From positions 248,001 through 312,000 of the forward strand of contig PNKZ01000004.1 in NCBI GenBank assembly GCA_013822735.1: DNA of 64,000 nucleotides, in the 5' to 3' direction. Both the position numbers and the translations under genes were made by a program. The notes under the pieces are model-generated. The model saw nothing but the letters and a program-made list of their open reading frames with translations, was not told the origin of the DNA and made no database searches. Positions 24,971 to 34,300 of the stretch are shown here, one piece after another. The DNA is from Pirellula sp. (GTDB taxonomy: Bacteria; Planctomycetota; Planctomycetia; Pirellulales; PNKZ01). Position 1 is the first letter of the stretch. Each line of letters opens with the position of its first letter.

Positions 24971-26590
24971 GTGATTCTAAGCATAATACCCAGAAAGCAT
25001 CCTAATTTACTTGTAAATCAATATCCGTCCCCTGCCGGAGTTCAATGCACACCAAACCGGCATCCCCGCGTTAGTGAAATCTTCGCAAATATTTCGATGC
25101 GAGGCAGGGCACTTAACGCAGCGCCCGTACTCCGGGTCCCACTTGCGAACGGTCCTCCTGTCCAGAATACTCCAAAGCAGACTTTCGGCGCGGTTCACCT
25201 TCAACGAGCGATGCGGGCAATGGTTTGGTCGTTATTCGTATTACCATTGGCCGGATTTCTCTATTGGCGATGGAAGGTCGCCGGCCCCTCAATTGCGATC
25301 GGCGAATCGATACTCTGGAGCCTGCTGGTACCGTCATGGATCACTCTTCCCATCGCCGGCCTACCGTTTGACGTAACCTCGACCGTCGCATGCCTCGGCC
25401 TAATCCTCTATTGCTTCCATCCGGCTGCATTGTTCCGCACTACGCTTTGCCTTACGGACGGTGCGGTGTTTGCGATGTTCTGCGTTCACATCCTTTCCGA
25501 TTCGCTCAACGAAGGCTTTCACATCGGAATTCCGTGCCGAGCCTACGGTGAATGGATTGTCCCCTATTTGGCCGGACGCATATCGGTTCGCGACGCCGCG
25601 GACGTTCGCACGCTTCGATCGACGGCCTGCGTAGTCGCGATCATCCTGGGAATCTGGTCGGCGACGGAAGCAATTTGGGGACACAACCCAGTTAACATGG
25701 TGGCGGGAGTACGACCGATCGACGACATGCCGCTCAATCAATTGCGCTGGAACTTCAAGCGGGCCGAGGGACCCACGACGCATCCGATTTGGCTAGGCAT
25801 GGTTCAAGCGCTATTGTTGCCTTGGACATTGTCGGCGGCGATTTCCGCAATGACTTTCAAGTCCAAGCGCTGGCGACTGTCGGCTCCAATTTGCAATCTA
25901 GCGGGCGTGTTTTTTAGCCTCTCGCGCGGACCTTGGTGCCTCGTGTTGCTAACGCTCTACGGAACCGCCGTTTGCCGACTTACTCGATTTCGCAAATTGC
26001 TAATTTTTCTCGGAGCAACCGCCTGCCTTGGCGCCGCGATATCTCCGGCGTCAGTCGTCGAGGTTCTTCAATCGCTAACTTCGCACGATCGGCCCGACAC
26101 CAACACGGTCACAGTCGACAAACAACGGGTCAAATTGGACGAGACAACCTATCGCATCGTCCTCTTTGACGTGTATCGCGAAGCGATGCTACGAGCGGGC
26201 CTACTCGGATTCGGCACGGACCGCACAACCGGCTTTCCGGTACGGGTACCTATGGGCGTTCTCGACGTCGATGCCATGAAGAAAGTTCAGTCGATCGACA
26301 ACGCGTATATTCTAATGCAATTACGCTTTGGTTTGCTGGGCGTCATTTCATTGTTAGTAATTCTTAGCTCGGCCGCGCTAATATCGTTGCGACGAGGAGC
26401 CCAAGAAAGGTCTCGGCTGGGTGTATTTCACGCGCTAACCGGATCGACATTGCTTTCGCTAATCGTCGTTTTGGCGGCGGAATACATTCCCCGCGACTAC
26501 GGATTTCTACTTTTTTGGACGATCGGCATCACCGCAGGCTTTGATGCTTATCACTCTAAGCCGGTCCCTGCAACCACCGGTCGATTTTAG
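24971..26590 (+). CDS. O-antigen ligase / polymerase-like membrane protein
   Basis: The frame has 539 codons from a GTG at 24971, but the first 80 residues are basic and poorly ordered. The real start may be ATG at 25097 or 25211, the latter just before the first membrane helix (MVWSLFVLPLAGFLYW). About ten hydrophobic segments follow. A large loop contains EGPTTHPIWLG and SLSRGPW, the loop style of the Wzy/WaaL (O-antigen ligase domain) family. It joins or polymerises undecaprenol-linked glycans on the outer face of the inner membrane. It opens the exopolysaccharide locus and diverges from the lipid cluster across a 157-bp spacer. A second polymerase-like gene lies at 35959. Confidence 0.78.
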   Translation: MILSIIPRKHPNLLVNQYPSPAGVQCTPNRHPRVSEIFANISMRGRALNAAPVLRVPLANGPPVQNTPKQTFGAVHLQRAMRAMVWSLFVLPLAGFLYWRWKVAGPSIAIGESILWSLLVPSWITLPIAGLPFDVTSTVACLGLILYCFHPAALFRTTLCLTDGAVFAMFCVHILSDSLNEGFHIGIPCRAYGEWIVPYLAGRISVRDAADVRTLRSTACVVAIILGIWSATEAIWGHNPVNMVAGVRPIDDMPLNQLRWNFKRAEGPTTHPIWLGMVQALLLPWTLSAAISAMTFKSKRWRLSAPICNLAGVFFSLSRGPWCLVLLTLYGTAVCRLTRFRKLLIFLGATACLGAAISPASVVEVLQSLTSHDRPDTNTVTVDKQRVKLDETTYRIVLFDVYREAMLRAGLLGFGTDRTTGFPVRVPMGVLDVDAMKKVQSIDNAYILMQLRFGLLGVISLLVILSSAALISLRRGAQERSRLGVFHALTGSTLLSLIVVLAAEYIPRDYGFLLFWTIGITAGFDAYHSKPVPATTGRF

Positions 26591-27221
26591 TTCATTTCGT
26601 CCCGAGCACCTTGACGGGGAATATCCCCATAGTCAAATGCGATGCGGAAGTGATGAATTGGCTGCGCCCGAGCCGCAGGAATTGGAATACCGAAACCGCA
26701 GGCTGCGACCTAAAGCCGATTAGGATGCGATTTGAAAGAGCTACCTAACGGCAGTCGCCCTTTCGACCCCCTGGCGTAATCGCGAATATTTCAGGCTTTT
26801 TCGCGAAGCAGGCCTACGGTCATCTGCGATCTAGCGAATCGAGTCGCCCGTTCGGCAAGTCAATGACAAATCAGTTTCGCCGCCGCGTTCTTAATGGCGA
26901 CGTGGCGTTCTTCGAACGAACGGCTTACGGATATCGAACACGTTTTTTCCGTTCGCGTAAGCGCCATTGTTAAAAAACAATAAATCCACCTTAATTCGTC
27001 TATTTGTATCCACTGCACTGCCTTTATTGGTGGCAGTGGATGCGATACATCACCGCATTTCCGAGCAAAATTGGCACTTTAACTCAAGTCCCGTTGACTG
27101 GTCCGGTTTTTGCATCGGGAACGAACCAGTTGTTTCTTTCGTCGCGCCGATTAGATTCTGTTCGTACGCTTCTCACAATTAACGCCCGCTATCCTCTCGC
27201 ATATCCCAAGGCACAGTGACA
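26591..27221. other. 631-base spacer upstream of the BY-kinase gene
   Basis: No supported gene. The stretch at about 26,890-26,975 is rich in partial inverted repeats: AATGGCG near 26,893 pairs with CGCCATT near 26,963, and GGCTTACG pairs with CGTAAGC between them. It ends in TTGTTAAAAAACAA. This could be a long leader or a promoter region for the polysaccharide genes. Confidence 0.4.
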
Positions 27222-29669
27222 ATGAGCACCCCTGCCAAACGCGCTCCCGGAACTGATTCCCAAGCATCGGCGAAATCAGCGCACAGTTCGATAATGCCGG
27301 CGGACGGCGCGCAGGTATTTGTGATGCTCCGACGTCGCTGGGCGAGTATTGTGATCGGTCTTCTGATCGGTTGGGGCCTAGGGGCGACATATTTTTTCTT
27401 AGCCCCGATGAAGTATGAATCGGCGGCTCAGATTTTGGTCATGCAAAAGGACCAGAGCTTGGCGAGCACCGGCGACTCGCCGGATCAGAGGCAAACGGAA
27501 GTTAACGAAGACGTACTTTCGACTCACATGCAGATTTTGCAAAGTCGTGAAATCGTCGGAGCGGCGCTCAAGAGCAGCCGCCTCGGCGAGTTGCCTTCCA
27601 TCGTAGATAAACTGGGGAAAGACGAGTCGCCGACGACGTTTATTATCGATCGCATGACCGTGACGCGCGGCGGCACGGGCCAAGCGCGGCTCGCACACGT
27701 TTTGAACGTCTCGTTGAAGCATTCGTCGGAAGAAGAAGCGAAGATCATTCTGGAAGCAATCATCGCCAGCTACAAAAAGTTTCTGAATGACAAGTTTCAG
27801 GACGTCAGCCAAGAAGCCGCATCGTTGATCGCCCAGGCCAAAGTGAGTCTCTCGGAAGACTTGAAGATTGCCGAGGCCAATTACAGAGATTTTCGTGAGA
27901 GTTCACCGCTGCTTTGGAAGGGTGGACAGAACACGATGGAAAGCGCAAACGTCTTTCGTGTCCAATACGAAGAATTGAACGCGGCACTTTCACTTTCGCG
28001 AATGGCGTCTTCCAAGGCGAAGGCGCGACTCGCCGTCGTCGAACAGGCGATCCTCAATCAGGAAGAACGCGGCGCATCGGAATTTGAGCGTCTCGCACTG
28101 TTGGATCAAAGCGACTTTCAACGACTTGAGATGCTAATCGGCGTCGGCAAGGGGGACGCGAATAGTGCGGAGTTTCAAGCGTCGCAACCTCAACGCCTTG
28201 AGATGGCGCGCGCCGAACATCAATCGCTGTTGGAAATGTTGCTGGAACGCGAGTCGCACGTAGCCGATCTTGGACCCGACCATCCGGTTATGCAGCAACT
28301 GGAAACTCAGATCGCAGCTGCGCAGAAATATCTCAAATCCCAATCCGCGCAACTGGGCGAAGTGGAAAAGAAGGCAAAAGTCACCCCCACCACGATCGTG
28401 AACGCGTACAGGGAGCTTCTTCGTCAGGATGTCGCGACTTTGGAGCGGCAACAGGAGGAACTCACGAAAGCGGCCAATGCGGCACAAGAATCCGCGAAGT
28501 CTCTCGTCGTGTTTGAATTGAAGGGTGAAGCACTTCGCAAGGAAATCGAACGTCAGCAAGCCCTTTATGACACAGTAATTGAACGCCTTCGCGAGATTAA
28601 CCTCGTCAAGGATTACGGCGGTTTCGTAACGGAGGTAATCGCCCCGGCGGAAATCGGCGAGAAGGTTTCTCCTAACGGTCTTATGGCGTTACTCGGCGGA
28701 TCGTTTTTTGGCTTGGTGATCGGCGGTGCCATGGCGATTGCCGCGGAGACTCGCGATCGGTCGTTCCACGACGTCCATTCGCTCAAGAACGCCACGGGAT
28801 TGCCCGTCCTGTCGGCGATCCCGCTGCTTTCGCTTGAGGACTTGGATGAAGACGTCCAAGAACGTGTCGTCGAATCGCAGCGGTCGTTTTGCCTTACTTC
28901 CTATTTCCGTCCGAAGTCGCGCGAATCCGAAATGTTTCGTGGACTACGAACGACGTTGTTCTTTGCACGCAGCGGCGCTTCCAGCCAAATTGTGGCATGC
29001 AGCAGTCCGACCGCCGGCGACGGAAAGTCGACCGTTATCTCCAATCTTGCGATCAGCATCGCGCAAGCCGGGAGACGCGTACTACTCGTCGATTGCGATT
29101 TGCGTCGTCCGCGAATTCACGAGATTTTTAACCTTTCGAACCAAACGGGACTTTCTTCCGTCATTGGCGACTCTTTAGATCCGCCGGACGCAATTCAGGC
29201 GATGGACGTTGAGAACCTGTTCATCATGCCTTCAGGTCCCATCCCGCCGAACCCTGCGGAGCTCTTATCGTCGGAAGCTTTTACGAATCTCCTCTCATAC
29301 TCGCGCGAACAGTACGACTACATCTTGCTGGATTGTCCGCCCGTCTTGGCGGTGACCGATCCTCGAATCGTGGCGCCGAAAGCGGACTCCGTCGTGATGG
29401 TGGTGCGGCTTGAGAATAATAGCCGGCCGCAGGTGGTCCGAGCGGTTGAAATGATTCAAGAATGCTCCGACAAGGTCTTGGGCATCGTGCTGAACGGAAT
29501 CTCCGACGGCACCCCCGGCGGCTACGACAGTTATGGATACGGGTACGGATACGGATATGGTTACGGCGGATACGCTGCCGATCGCAACGCGAGCTACTAC
29601 GAAGACACTACGGCTACCGCGACCAGAAAGCGAACTCGCAGCAGCGCTCGGCCGAGTGCCGAACGCTAA
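27222..29669 (+). CDS. wzc: Polysaccharide co-polymerase / bacterial tyrosine kinase (Wzc, BY-kinase)
   Basis: The protein has 815 residues from ATG at 27222 (a GTG two codons earlier is equally possible). A Wzz domain with a first membrane helix sits at about residues 43-65. A long coiled-coil periplasmic section (about 180-440) follows, then a second membrane helix near 490-510 (LMALLGGSFFGLVIGGAMAI). The cytoplasmic kinase has Walker A in SSPTAGDGKST (Lys602), Walker A' VLLVDCDLRRP and Walker B YDYILLDCPPV. The tail is a tyrosine cluster with alternating Tyr and Gly followed by more Tyr, the autophosphorylation region. The family controls chain length and export together with a Wza-type channel, here the product of 43742-45079. 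Confidence 0.95.
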   Translation: MSTPAKRAPGTDSQASAKSAHSSIMPADGAQVFVMLRRRWASIVIGLLIGWGLGATYFFLAPMKYESAAQILVMQKDQSLASTGDSPDQRQTEVNEDVLSTHMQILQSREIVGAALKSSRLGELPSIVDKLGKDESPTTFIIDRMTVTRGGTGQARLAHVLNVSLKHSSEEEAKIILEAIIASYKKFLNDKFQDVSQEAASLIAQAKVSLSEDLKIAEANYRDFRESSPLLWKGGQNTMESANVFRVQYEELNAALSLSRMASSKAKARLAVVEQAILNQEERGASEFERLALLDQSDFQRLEMLIGVGKGDANSAEFQASQPQRLEMARAEHQSLLEMLLERESHVADLGPDHPVMQQLETQIAAAQKYLKSQSAQLGEVEKKAKVTPTTIVNAYRELLRQDVATLERQQEELTKAANAAQESAKSLVVFELKGEALRKEIERQQALYDTVIERLREINLVKDYGGFVTEVIAPAEIGEKVSPNGLMALLGGSFFGLVIGGAMAIAAETRDRSFHDVHSLKNATGLPVLSAIPLLSLEDLDEDVQERVVESQRSFCLTSYFRPKSRESEMFRGLRTTLFFARSGASSQIVACSSPTAGDGKSTVISNLAISIAQAGRRVLLVDCDLRRPRIHEIFNLSNQTGLSSVIGDSLDPPDAIQAMDVENLFIMPSGPIPPNPAELLSSEAFTNLLSYSREQYDYILLDCPPVLAVTDPRIVAPKADSVVMVVRLENNSRPQVVRAVEMIQECSDKVLGIVLNGISDGTPGGYDSYGYGYGYGYGYGGYAADRNASYYEDTTATATRKRTRSSARPSAER

Positions 29670-29809
29670 TTCGGCGCCCCGGGGTGTTGTCGTTATTGGC
29701 TCATTCGCGTGATTCAATAACCTCGCATCGCCGAGCCCCATGCAAGACTGTGTACGTTGCTTGGCAAACAGCGGCACAGCGTTAGTTCGAAAGTGAGGAT
29801 TCTCCCGAA

Positions 29810-31354
29810 ATGTCGTCAACAACACGTGAACATCGAATTCGGCCGCGTGACGGACTTCTACGTTCGGCAATGCATCTTACCGATGCTGCCGACATCAACG
29901 TGGATGACGTCTTCAGCGGTCAGCAATTTCACCCGCCTCGTGATTTTGCGTATTTGCGCCAGTTCTTTGCAAGTTCGGCTCCGCTCTGGCTCGCAGATCA
30001 ATTCGCAATTGCCGCCGCATTTTCCAGCGCGTCGTTTGTTGCGCATCAACTTTTTCCCGGTAGTGAGCTTCACTGGAGCTCGCTTCTTGCAATTCTCAGT
30101 GTCTCGAGCACTTTTATTTTCTGGCTTTGCGGGCTGTATCCTGCCGTCGGTATCACGGCGGACCGCGAACTCCGGATGACTTCGACGGCAACGTTCCTGT
30201 TGTTTAGTGTGGCGCTGATCCATGTATTGATTAACTACTTTAGTTACTTAACGACGATCGTCCTCGTCCTGACCGCCGGTGCATCGTTTGTCCTCACGCC
30301 GTTTTTCCGGCGTACCGTACGGAACGCTATGGCGCCGTTTCATTGGTGGTCGCAACCTATTCTTATTATTGGTGGCGGTTCGTCGGGAAGGGCGGTATGG
30401 CAAGCGCTTGGCTCGATGCCCGAATGCGGGCTTCGACCGATCGGCATCGTTGACGAATTGTCACGCCATTGGAGCGGGTCCGAGATCGACTCCGATGCCT
30501 ATCTGGGACCCTGTTCGGAAGCGCCCGAGCTGGTCAAAAGCCGGAACGTCTTTAGAGGCGTGGTACCCTTGGAAGACTCCGGTGAGCGCGATTTCGCCGC
30601 CAGAGTAAGCCAGGTGGCGGGATTGCTTCCCCACGTCGCGATTACATTCGCCGATTGGCCGCATTTGGCTAGGAATACGGCCGGTGATCGGCCGCTTGTG
30701 GGGATACCCGCAATTCAGATCGACGAAAAGCTGTTGATCCCGCTACAACGCGCGGCAAAAGCGGTGCTCGATCTGATAATGCTCGTGGTCGTCGGCGCCA
30801 TTGCGTTTCCACTTGTCGCCGTGCTGGCGATCCTGGTTTACGTCACATCGCCGGGCCCGATATTTTTCTCGCAGGGCCGTGTGGGGAAGAACGGCCGAAT
30901 CTTTCGCATGTGGAAGTTGCGGACGATGGTGGTCAACGCGGACGAAGTGCTGAAACAGCACTTGGCAAGCGACCCGAAGCTGCGCGAAGAATGGTTGAAG
31001 TATGACAAACTTCGCTGTGATCCGCGTATCACGCCGTTCGGAAAGTTTCTACGAAAAACAAGTCTGGATGAGCTTCCTCAGATATTTAACATTCTCATCG
31101 GCGACATGAGCTTTATCGGGCCTCGTCCCTATCCGGACTATAAGCGTCCGGAGCTCTATCGCTTCGCCCCAATTGTAATGCGAGTTAAGCCGGGCATAAC
31201 CGGCCTATGGCAGATCTCCGGCCGTAGTCGATCGACCTTTGAAGAACGGTTGAAGATCGATTCCGGCTATATCCGCGATTGGTCTCCTTGGCTCGACCTC
31301 TATATTTTATCGCGTACCGCACGTGTGGTGTTATCAGGCGACGGTGCCTGCTAA
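29810..31354 (+). CDS. wbaP: Undecaprenyl-phosphate sugar phosphotransferase (WbaP / WcaJ family)
   Basis: The protein has 514 residues. About four N-terminal membrane helices (residues 55-165) precede a Rossmann-like CoA-binding-type domain (PILIIGGGSSGRAVWQAL, about 180-290). A further hydrophobic segment (LDLIMLVVVGAIAFPLVAVL) leads into the catalytic bacterial sugar transferase domain, with FRMWKLRTM, the acidic TSLDELPQ and IGPRPYPDY motifs, and KPGITGLWQISGRS. The family transfers hexose-1-phosphate from UDP- or GDP-sugar to undecaprenyl phosphate, the first step of repeat-unit synthesis at the inner membrane. Full length and all key motifs are present. The sugar cannot be told from sequence alone. 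Confidence 0.95.
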   Translation: MSSTTREHRIRPRDGLLRSAMHLTDAADINVDDVFSGQQFHPPRDFAYLRQFFASSAPLWLADQFAIAAAFSSASFVAHQLFPGSELHWSSLLAILSVSSTFIFWLCGLYPAVGITADRELRMTSTATFLLFSVALIHVLINYFSYLTTIVLVLTAGASFVLTPFFRRTVRNAMAPFHWWSQPILIIGGGSSGRAVWQALGSMPECGLRPIGIVDELSRHWSGSEIDSDAYLGPCSEAPELVKSRNVFRGVVPLEDSGERDFAARVSQVAGLLPHVAITFADWPHLARNTAGDRPLVGIPAIQIDEKLLIPLQRAAKAVLDLIMLVVVGAIAFPLVAVLAILVYVTSPGPIFFSQGRVGKNGRIFRMWKLRTMVVNADEVLKQHLASDPKLREEWLKYDKLRCDPRITPFGKFLRKTSLDELPQIFNILIGDMSFIGPRPYPDYKRPELYRFAPIVMRVKPGITGLWQISGRSRSTFEERLKIDSGYIRDWSPWLDLYILSRTARVVLSGDGAC

Positions 31355-31484
31355 CTCCGAAGGAATCAAACCCGGCACTCGTGTTGGAATGCGTACCGCG
31401 GCTTGCAACGTAGCACGTCGTGAGGCGTGTGCGTCGGCATCGTGGTTCCTTGTTAGTAATTTGCTCTGAGCTAAGGGTTGTTGC

Positions 31485-32828
31485 ATGCGCATCAGCGTTT
31501 TTGGATTGGGATATGTCGGTTGCGTCACTTCGGGATGCCTGGCGCGTGACGGACACACGGTATACGCCGTAGACATTCAAAAGTCGAAAGTCGAGCGAAT
31601 CGCGAGCGGCCTTCCCACAGTTGTCGAAAACGGCTTGGATCCGTTAATTGCGACCGGAGTTGCCGAAGGGCGAATCATCGCCTGCTCGGACGCCGAGACG
31701 GCGGTTCATAATTCCGATGTTTCGATTATCTGCGTCGGCACCCCGAACGCTAACGACGGGTCGCTTGACCTATCCGCAATTCAGTCAACATGCCGAAGCT
31801 TGGGTCTCGCGTTGAGGCGAAAATCCGGGCGGCACATCGTGATCAATCGTAGCACGGTGCCTCCGGGTACTGCGGCCGACGTCGTGCTCCCGCTGTTGGT
31901 CGAGGCAAGCAACAAGCCGGAAAACGAAATCGGCGTTCTCGTGGTTCCGGAGTTCCTGCGCGAAGGCTGCGCGATCGCCGATTACGATGATCCGCCGTTT
32001 GTGATCGTGGGTTCGATCGATGAGGATTACTCCGTAGATGCGCCGCACATTGAAGAAATGTTCTCGCGCTTCCGCGACCGGATCCGCTGGCTCCCTTCTC
32101 GGGAAGCGGAAATGCTCAAGGGTCTGTGCAACGTGTTCCACGCCATGAAAGTGTCGTTCGCCAACGAAATCGGTTCGCTGTGCTCGGCGATATCAGTGGA
32201 CGGGCGTCGCGTCATGCACGAACTCGTCCAAGACACGAAGCTGAACATTTCACCGGCGTACTTGCGTCCGGGCCTGCCCTTCGGCGGCTCGTGCCTGCCC
32301 AAAGATTTGCGGATGATGATCTCCATGGCACAATCGGAGAACGTCGATCTCCCGTTGCTTCGCGGCATCTTGGCCAGTAACGACGCACATCTACAACGGG
32401 CCATGAAGGCGATCACCGCGTCGGGGCGGCGCCGAATCGGCATCGACGGATTGTCGTTCAAGGCAGGCACTGATGATTTGCGAGAGAGCCCCATCGTGCT
32501 GATGGCCGAGTACCTGATCGGCAAGGGCTTCGACGTCTTGATTTATGATCCCGACGTTCAAGTATCGTTCTTGAGCGGGGCCAATCAGAAGTACGTACAA
32601 GATCGGCTCCCCCACTTGTCTTGTCGGATGGCCAAGTCTCCCGAGGATCTTTTGGAACATTCCGAGTTGGTCGTCTTCACCCGAGACAAGTCGACGATTC
32701 GCACGATCGTTGCGAATTCGATTTCTCCCATCGACTCTCTGGACCTTAATTCTTTGAGCGCCGTTTACGATGCGGTGCACCCCAAACACGACATTGGCGC
32801 TACATCGCCCGTCCTCGCGGCCGGCTGA
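31485..32828 (+). CDS. algD: GDP-mannose / UDP-glucose 6-dehydrogenase (AlgD-like)
   Basis: The protein has 447 residues. The N-terminal NAD-binding motif is VFGLGYVG (residues 5-12), followed by VGTP near 85-88 and INRSTVPPGT near 120. The catalytic Cys270 is in FGGSCLPKD, preceded by SPAYLRPGLPFGGS, a form closer to GDP-mannose dehydrogenase AlgD than to UDP-glucose dehydrogenase. The C-terminal substrate domain has FKAGTDDLRESP. The enzyme oxidises the sugar-nucleotide C6 in two NAD-dependent steps to a uronic acid, supplying an acidic sugar for the polymer. The AlgD-versus-Ugd choice is probable, not certain. Confidence 0.88.
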   Translation: MRISVFGLGYVGCVTSGCLARDGHTVYAVDIQKSKVERIASGLPTVVENGLDPLIATGVAEGRIIACSDAETAVHNSDVSIICVGTPNANDGSLDLSAIQSTCRSLGLALRRKSGRHIVINRSTVPPGTAADVVLPLLVEASNKPENEIGVLVVPEFLREGCAIADYDDPPFVIVGSIDEDYSVDAPHIEEMFSRFRDRIRWLPSREAEMLKGLCNVFHAMKVSFANEIGSLCSAISVDGRRVMHELVQDTKLNISPAYLRPGLPFGGSCLPKDLRMMISMAQSENVDLPLLRGILASNDAHLQRAMKAITASGRRRIGIDGLSFKAGTDDLRESPIVLMAEYLIGKGFDVLIYDPDVQVSFLSGANQKYVQDRLPHLSCRMAKSPEDLLEHSELVVFTRDKSTIRTIVANSISPIDSLDLNSLSAVYDAVHPKHDIGATSPVLAAG

Positions 32829-32953
32829 TGGGCAACAACTCCGTCGGTACCGTTCTCGATTTACGAGTTCGATGCGTACCGAGGCAAAGCGAGATCCGGT
32901 CTGCTCCGCGCACCGGTTCGAACGTTCGGCGAATGAATAGTTAGGAAGTTGCC

Positions 32954-34300
32954 ATGCTCAAGAAAAGTCAGACTGCCGACATCAAACTGCTGATCGTACC
33001 CGACAAGGTCAAACCCGATCTTTGCGGCGGTGCTGCAATCTACACGGATCTCTGCTTCGGTTTGGCGGAGCGGGGATTCGACGTAACCGTCCGATGCCCC
33101 TATCCGTATTACCCGGAATGGACGGACAAGAGCGGACAGAACGGTTGGCGTATTCAAAGATACGAAGAGAACGGCGCGAAAATAGAGCGATTTGGACTGT
33201 TCATTCCGCGAAACCCTAAGTCGATCGTTCAGAGATTGCTGCTCGACCTATCGTTCTTCTTGTCGTTGGCTCGCTCGCTATTTCAGCGCGGCCGATTCGA
33301 TGCCGTGATGGTCTTTTGTCCGCTATCCGGAGGCGTGGCCTTTGCTTCCGTTTATCGCCGCTTGTTCGGCGGTTATCTGTGGTTAAACGTGCAAGACCTA
33401 CCGGCAGATGCTGCGTCTGCAGGGCACATCACGAGTAATAAGTTCATCGCAAAGACATTTGAATGGATCCAAGGGGTATTGTTTAACAATGCCGACGTGT
33501 GGAGCTCTATTTCGCCCGTGATGATCTCACGACTTAAGGAGATCCGCACGCGTAAGCAGCCGATTGTTTTGACGCCGAACTGGATTCATTCCTCCATGAT
33601 GGATCACATTCGCAAACTCCCGAATAAAGTCGGGCGCGCGGTCGGAGAACCGATTCGCTTGCTTTACGCGGGGAACATCGGCTGCAAACAAGGCCTGCTC
33701 GACTTTTGCAAAATCGCGCATGGTTCCGCGGCCAATTTCCAATTCCGAATTCACGGCGACGGCGCCGAGGCCAAAGGAATTCGGGAGTGGATTGAAGCGA
33801 CGAAAGATCCGCGTTTTTCCTTCGGCGAGCTTTTCGATGAAGGCGGATTTGTTCAAGCGATTCATGATTCCGATCTCTTTGTAATTACGGAGCGTCCAGG
33901 CAGCGGTGCGTCCTTTTTCCCGAGCAAGGTCGCTCCGTGCATCGCCACGGGAACTCCCATTCTTGCAATTTCCGACGCGGAGAGCCCGCTAGGGAAAGAG
34001 ATCCGCGAGTTCCACTTCGGTCCGTGGTTGCCATGGGAACAAGCGGAACAGTTTGACCAAATCTTGCACAGCGTGGCTGAAGGAACTCCCGACTTCGCCA
34101 TGTGGCAACGCAACGCGCTCGATCGCAGCCGGTTTTTTGATCGCGACGTCTGTATCGACGACGTGGCACAATCGCTGATCGAGATCGTCTCCGAGGGCAA
34201 GCTGCCGGAACAGCATGCCGGCTCCGACGTCGCGACGGAACGGCAAAGCGACCTTTGCGCCGCCGGATCGACGACGCTGACGACAAGCGGGAATGCGTAA
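32954..34300 (+). CDS. Glycosyltransferase family 4 (WcaI-like)
   Basis: The protein has 448 residues with a ribosome site AGGAAG ahead of the ATG. It is GT-B fold. The N-terminal domain has the acceptor-side motif YYPEWTDKSGQNGWRIQRYE, seen in WcaI-type transferases (Y-P-x-x-Y/W), and NVQDLPADAASAGHI. The C-terminal donor domain has RLLYAGNIGCKQGLLDF and GSGASFFPSKVAPCIATGTP. The last 35 residues are low-complexity. It adds a sugar to the growing lipid-linked repeat unit on the cytoplasmic face. It overlaps wzx by eight bases, so the two are co-translated. Confidence 0.88.
   Translation: MLKKSQTADIKLLIVPDKVKPDLCGGAAIYTDLCFGLAERGFDVTVRCPYPYYPEWTDKSGQNGWRIQRYEENGAKIERFGLFIPRNPKSIVQRLLLDLSFFLSLARSLFQRGRFDAVMVFCPLSGGVAFASVYRRLFGGYLWLNVQDLPADAASAGHITSNKFIAKTFEWIQGVLFNNADVWSSISPVMISRLKEIRTRKQPIVLTPNWIHSSMMDHIRKLPNKVGRAVGEPIRLLYAGNIGCKQGLLDFCKIAHGSAANFQFRIHGDGAEAKGIREWIEATKDPRFSFGELFDEGGFVQAIHDSDLFVITERPGSGASFFPSKVAPCIATGTPILAISDAESPLGKEIREFHFGPWLPWEQAEQFDQILHSVAEGTPDFAMWQRNALDRSRFFDRDVCIDDVAQSLIEIVSEGKLPEQHAGSDVATERQSDLCAAGSTTLTTSGNA

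Noticed and set aside
26967-27182. 71-codon frame upstream of the BY-kinase gene with a hydrophobic start
   Set aside because: Overlaps another equally long frame, lacks a ribosome site and has no clear motif; left as spacer.
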